From Fratercula arctica (taxonomy: Eukaryota; Chordata; Aves; Charadriiformes; Alcidae), in NCBI GenBank assembly GCA_947846985.1, contig CANTUZ010000025.1:15808100-15872099 (forward strand): a stretch of 64,000 nucleotides of DNA, in the 5' to 3' direction. Positions 58,269-64,000 of this stretch are shown piece by piece (within the stretch, counting starts at the first letter, position 1; each line of letters opens with the position of its first letter). Under the pieces are notes generated by a model that saw nothing but the letters and a program-made list of their open reading frames with translations, did no database searches and was not told the origin of the DNA. The translations under genes and the position numbers were made by a program.

Positions 58269-61200
58269 ACATTGACACAGTCCCTCTGCTCAACCTCAGC
58301 CACCTATTCTCATGATCCACTTCAGAAACTGATCTCTTGGAAGCTGGTGCCACTTCACCACATCTAGTTGGGCTTGGTCAGGAGGTTCAAGGCAGGCTGA
58401 AGGGAAGGGGAAAGAGCAGGGCATGCTCGCACACACAGCTGATGGGCAGATCGTGATGCTTTTCTGTATGGACTCACACTGAAAAGGATAACCTCACCCT
58501 AAAGTGTTTACAGCTTTCCTGTAAGGGCAAAACACTGTGTTACTGCTTGAGCGTAACAGCTTAGTGCAGTTGAAAGGTGGCAGAAGCTGGGTCCTCTATG
58601 GGGACACATGCTATGTCCCCTCCATGGCGTGATCTCTGCTGCTCATCTGGGCAAAATCAGCTTACTGAATTGATGGAAGTTAACAGAGCAACTGAAAAAA
58701 AAAAAGATGGAATAGCTTCTTGCGGAACTAACAGGTTGAACCATCTCTGTGTCTTACAAGCATCAAAACTGGTCTAAGGGGAGGGTGGCAGGACACATGG
58801 CCATGGGGGGAGGTTGTTGGGGGACAAGGACTGGCCTTGCCCAGTGGCAGCAGGGAGCTGTTACACAGGCTGAGCCCTAGTGCACAGCTGCACTGTAAAA
58901 CAGAGAGGTTCAGGCATGAGAAGGAAAGCAAAGGAACAACAGTGTGGCACAGACTGCCATGAAAAATAGCACCTCAGTACACAGAGAGCCTCACCCTGTG
59001 CTCTTTTCTGCCTGTAAGCTTTTGGGAGCTTTGTGTTTAAGGAAATGCAGTACTGAAATGATCCCTGACTGGAGCACAATGCAAATATGAAACAATGATG
59101 ACTAATATTAAAATGAAGCCAGACAAAGCATCAAGAAAGTAATCCAAGAGGGAATAAACTCACATCAATTCCTTGGAGCCCCAATACGGCAACTTATTAG
59201 CTCTTTTATAGCTGGGGGGGGGAGAGAAAAGGGAAAAAAAAATCAAAGATTCCCGTAGCCAATTTGACTAAGAAATAATTTAATAATCATAACAATTATA
59301 AACATAGTGGTAAGAGTAATAAAGACAACAATACTAAGCTGACTTCTAATATAAAGGGAAATAGTTCTCTCACACACTCCTTCGAACAGCACCGCATGTA
59401 AAACAGCAACATTTGCATCTCTTTGTTCACTAGCAGCCCCCAAGAAAAGTACCTGCCCTCACTGACCATAAAAAAGAGAAAGGAGATACTGGAGAGGTCT
59501 GGTGATCCCAGCTTTTATTTTGAATCGCTGATCTCTGAAGCAGCCTGAGCTCTGTCTCATTTGCAAGATGCTCTGAGGAATCAGCCCTAATGCATTCCTT
59601 GGCCTGGCCCATAACAATGCATGATGTGAAATAAAGGGGACTTTATATTATTTACAAAAATAAGCTTGTCTATGATGTCAGTTACTGGTGAGCAGCTCAG
59701 TTTCTGCAAGTGTTGCATTCTCTGCCAAGCTGTAGGGAAAGTCAGCAACAGGGCTGGATTTTTTTCACCCTTATTTTTCTCCCTCAATGCTGACAAGTGC
59801 TACAGGATCAGGCTGAATGTTACCAGTTCCCCCTCCCCACTCTCATTGCTGTGACTGTCTGAAACCAGCTGTATGTGCCTCCCACAATGTTCATGCATGT
59901 GTAAATCATACGCCCCAGAGAAACACGAAACATGAGAGTGCTGATGCATGCACGCTGCCTGCTGCACCGCAGAACCAAGCCAGCAGGGCTGTGTCCAGGA
60001 TGGCCACACAGGCACTGTTTACCTGGATAATTCACACCCCACCACAACAAACACTCCTGCTTTGTGCCATGGAGCCCGCAAGCCATGAGAGATGCCCGTG
60101 CACTCACAATGCGCTTTGATCACTACGTAGCTTGCCACAGCACAACAAAAATAACGCACATGACACCTACAACCATTTCCCAAGACAACTTTCCACTGAA
60201 AGCTTTTACTGTTTCACAGACAGGTGGCCACAGTACAGACATACCACCACACTGTGAACACATGTGCATCAGCCACGTAACCTCGAGAAGTTCATGTAAC
60301 CTCTGTGTGTGCAGGCTATTCGCACAGCATGCACATCCTACACACTCCCTCACTTACCCTTTCCTTTGATCCTTAAGGCCCCACACTCACCCACAACATG
60401 CTTATATCTGCAGCACATGCTGTGGTCAAACAGGCACTTTATATCACATCCACATCCCCAAGGGACAACAGATTGATGTACCACACATCCCCTCAAAACC
60501 AACACAAGCACAAGCACATACACCTATGAATAAGGGAAGAAAAGAAAAAAACCCAGTGAATTAAAAGGAAAATAACACTAACAAAGGCTAGACGAAGAGG
60601 CATGTGCTCTCCTCTGCTTCCTGAAGGGCTTTCATCTGAAATCTTGGAAATACTAATAAGAGTTAACCAGGGGAGACTGTCAACCAAGGGACGATGGTTG
60701 TGTTGGAAGCTGCTCCAAAACATCTGTCCCCTCTTACAGCATACTCCACCGGCGAGGGGAAAAAGATTCCAGCACAGATTTTCCATTTAGTTGCTCTATA
60801 ATGCCATCTTGTGGCTTTTTGACTCATGAAGTCGGTTGTCTGTTACATTCATCCCCAAATGAGGTGATTACCCTGTAAAGACAGAGATAGAGAGGGAAAG
60901 GGAAAAGGAAAAGGAGCAAGTTACGAGCATCTACCTGTGTGTCAGGAGCAAGGATGGCTGTGGGTGGTGGTTTTCTTCCCATACAATAACTTAAATTGTG
61001 AAGGGACCCGAGTAATGCTCTGAAATCACCTGCATCCAGCTAACCTCACTGGGGATGCTTATGTAAGCCACACAAATACAGCATGAGTCAGTTGTCTCTT
61101 TGTAAGCAGCTGGACCAGTAAGAAGTAAGGTACAGCTGCATGCAACTCATCTGATCTCAGATGTAGACTGCTATAGCTAAGCAAGTCACTCCAGACTCCC

Positions 61201-62683
61201 TTTAGAGCTAGTGGGGAATTCATCTGACTGACTTAGATGTCCACCATACAATGAGACAAATTGCAAGCTAGGACTGCATGTTTGCCTCCATTGACTCTAA
61301 AAGGAGCCTGGGGTGGCACTCTCTGATGGAGACATCTGTGTCACAGATGCCTGCTTTCATTCAGATGAATCCTACTGTCACAGTGTAAGCTAATGAGATG
61401 CGATTTTACAGCTCAAGATGAAACAAGGATCTGAAACTGTTCTTCCTCTGCATGCACAAATCGTGGCAGATGCTAAGTAGCTTTCTCAGAAAGTCTCACC
61501 TGGCAGGACAAACCATGAGAATAATAGAATAGGAATCAAGGTGTACTTTTTTCCATGGGAGTGTCTATGTGTGTAGGTGATTTCCCCAACCAGATCTCCT
61601 CAGAACTCTTGTGTTGCTCTGAACCAGCCTGATTTCCAAGGGCTGCCCTCTGCTGAAGCAGACATCTCTGCCTGTGCTCACTCATTTAGTAGAGTAACAA
61701 GAAAAAAACACTCAGTCAGGTACGGTCTGATGAATGTGAGGAGCAGAGAAGAGAGGGACTTAGGTGCTTACAAACCACCAGGGAGCATAGGATTTACTGA
61801 GCTGTGCTCCAAATGAGGGATGGAGCACCAATGACTGATACAGGGTTATACAGGGTAAGATGCCAGTGACATGGTGAACCGCCTCCCTTTATAGTGTCTG
61901 AAGAACAAGTAATGGATTTGGCCTCCCTCAGCTGCTCTACTGAAGGTCACCATGCCCAGAAAAGATTGAGAGTTTTTTCTGTAAATACTGTGCCTGTCCA
62001 GACAAGGCAGAGTCTTCCTGTCCCTTTCCAGCTCTGAGTAACTCCACGAGGGTTACACGGTGCCTACCAACATTTGCCACCTAGAACCAGCTGAGAGGAA
62101 ATGTTGCTTAGGATGACTCCGTCCCTGAACTTTCATCAGGCAAGCTGAAGCATAGCTGTTGTCACAGAGGGCTCCCAAAATACTCAGCTGCAGGCAGGTC
62201 TGCGTTCTCAGAAGGACCATCACAATGAAAGGTGAGCAGTGCACAAAAGTAATACAGTGCATCTTCCACTCCTAGGGCCAGAGATAGGCTTAACAAGGAC
62301 TGCCTTGTGCTGGCAGGGACATCCCTATCTGTAACTTTAAATGTTTAAAGCTTCCAAGCACTGCACTCTTTGCAGGAATTGATAAAGAAATAAAAGGACA
62401 AGGGAGCCTTTATTCTTCTCCCACTGGTACCTACAGGGACATTGACAGATGGGGCTCTCTGGTGCCAGAGAACTTGTGTCCCTTTCTGAGCTGAGGTTTT
62501 CAAATGAAACCAATAGGAGGCTGGTTTATGGCAGACATTGTGTCTTACTCTTTTGGACACCCTGTTATATCCCATTAGGATATGGCTGTCATTTTCCTCA
62601 CCTCCCACCCTAAAGCTCGCTAGCTAGTCCTCTTCTATGTCTCCTCCCCTACATCCACAGCTTTCCACCACTACCCTACATGT

Positions 62684-62717
<34 letters not shown>

Positions 62718-64000
62718 CACACCTGTTTCCTAGAGATCTAGTTTGTGAAGCAGAGTGTTGTTTGATGGACTAATTTCCCTGATGGATTAACAAATGGCTC
62801 TACCACCTTCTGTAATTCTATCACATTGTCCCCGCAATCTTTCTTGCTTCTGTGAAAGTTTGACAGCGGTAGCAAGGGACTGGGGAGCAAAAGGTCCACT
62901 GAATGAAACCGAATTAAAAGTCTTGGACACCTGTGGAGTCAGTGTTGGACAGCCATCTGTCCCTCATTTGAAAGCGCCATTACTGTCTGCCATACCTAAT
63001 GTTGCTTGTCCCAGAGAAATGTGAGGATGCTGCATGGACTAGGTTGATGTACAGGGCCTTGCTTTGCAAACCTGTCCTTTATTTTAAAGACAGAGGGAAA
63101 GATATTCCACGGGTTTGTCTTCCAGTGCATTACTGAGATCAGAAGAGTTACACTTAATACATTAACCCCTTTTGCTGTCTAGAACTGTTACCACAATATA
63201 AACTTTCTTCTTTAACTCACACCATTCTCTATCTGCACGCTGCCTAAAGTACACATACATCCAGACCAGATATGACAGTATTCCCTCTTCACACATACAT
63301 GTCCTCTCCACAAATATGTATATATATATGTATATAAAATGACTTAAAATATGCTAGACTGATACATATGCATACCCTCACACATGCACATACATTCTTC
63401 ACACGCATAAGTGATGAAATTTTTCATGAGACCAATGTGCTGGGAGCAAAAAAGAACAAGAAAAAGCTTGTTTGATGCTAAATTCTTAAGCATACTATCC
63501 ATCCAAGAGTAGAAGAAATAGGTCTTTAAGGATCTGATAGGTCTGAAAATTTCCTCCACTAACAATCAAATATCAGCTTAGCAAGTTAAAATTTTCAAGG
63601 GCTAGTAAAGGAAGCACAAAGGGTTTAAAAAGCATTTAGGTTTGCTAATACCATCCTTATTTAAAAAAAACAACTGATTATCCATCTCCACTGAGACTTA
63701 TTTTTCTGTATGATAGTTTTGAGTTGAATTGGCAGAAGAACCACAGTTTTTGTGTAGGAGACAGAAAAGCAGATTCTCTTTACCGGTGTACTTGAGAACT
63801 GTCTTCTGCTGCTCAAACTGATAATGTTTCTTGGTCTATGACAATATTGAAAGCAAGACATATCAAAAACTAGGAGAAACAGTTGTAACCATTCCATCTG
63901 GAAATACTGTAGGGCCCTTACTGGAAACTATAAAATTCATTGAGTCAAGCCACATTCTTTCTTGGTAAATAAATGCCCATATCATATAACCATCACCATA
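58269..64000. other. unique DNA with microsatellites
   Basis: No exon recognised. Contains a G9 run (59214-59222), an (AC)n microsatellite (62684-62710) and a TA-rich simple stretch (63316-63336). Open frames of up to 101 codons have no known domain. Confidence 0.5.
62684..62710. repeat. (AC)n microsatellite
   Basis: An uninterrupted AC repeat of 27 bp, likely polymorphic. Confidence 0.95.

Noticed and set aside
57877..58275. 132-codon open frame
   Set aside because: It lies almost wholly inside an ERVL LTR, read antisense to it, so it is not a gene.
1..64000. CRISPR arrays, bacterial-type operons, rRNA and tRNA genes
   Set aside because: None seen. The window is vertebrate nuclear DNA in character and the direct repeats present are transposons or microsatellites. 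The tRNA-Trp-like 18 bp at 31737-31754 is a retroviral primer site, not a tRNA gene.

Overview
The window looks like a stretch of bird (Neornithes) nuclear genome: intergenic or intronic DNA dominated by transposable-element remnants. CR1 LINEs (the main avian retroposon) occur at least six times, with the CR1 3' end near (ATTCTRTG)n and its RT ORF. Endogenous retrovirus (ERV) material is class II (K-like) and class III (ERVL-like) in typical avian LTR form, and short fragments resemble ancient CORE-SINE/MIR/L2. I recognise no host protein-coding exon, tRNA, rRNA or microRNA. Species cannot be named. Recognisable TEs cover roughly a quarter of the window, which is high for a bird and would suit a TE-rich lineage or chromosome region (inference).

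Layout. 1-2108: unique DNA with one MIR-like core. 2109-2955 (-): 5'-truncated CR1. 5827-8645 (+): long CR1 copy A with endonuclease and RT, broken and missing its 3' end. 12215-13289 (+) and 13572-15523 (+): two more CR1s. 15524-26942: about 11 kb of mostly featureless DNA. 26943-32166: a structurally complete but gene-defective class II provirus on the minus strand, with two 404-411 bp LTRs, a perfect 6-bp target duplication, a tRNA-Trp-type primer site and a polypurine tract. 32167-36771: unique DNA with two enhancer-like stretches. 36777-37465 (-): ERVL solo LTR with 5-bp TSD. 38380-38520: old CR1 tail. 39563-39843: short element with long AT-rich terminal inverted repeats. 40821-42925 (-): CR1 copy B, nearly identical to copy A but inverted. 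48833-49243 (+): solo LTR of the provirus family with perfect 6-bp TSD. 57908-58263 (-): second ERVL-like solo LTR. The remainder is unique DNA with microsatellites.

The most unusual object is the provirus. Reading its minus strand 5' to 3' gives LTR, PBS, leader, gag (ending early in capsid), then a foreign block of about 2 kb with a GC-rich segment, a broken env transmembrane region with a CX6CC motif and a second PPT plus LTR-like fragment, then the tail of pol (RT connection scrap and integrase), PPT and LTR. So env material lies upstream of pol, opposite to the normal order, inside an element whose two LTRs and TSD show it integrated as one unit. The simplest explanation is that a recombinant retroviral RNA was copied and integrated. 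None of its genes is intact: capsid has a stop, integrase carries a Lys at the catalytic Glu position and an in-frame stop, and env is frameshifted.

The two near-identical CR1 copies (A and B) lie in inverted orientation about 33 kb apart on either side of the provirus. Each has private deletions, and copy A lacks a 3' end, which target-primed reverse transcription should not produce.
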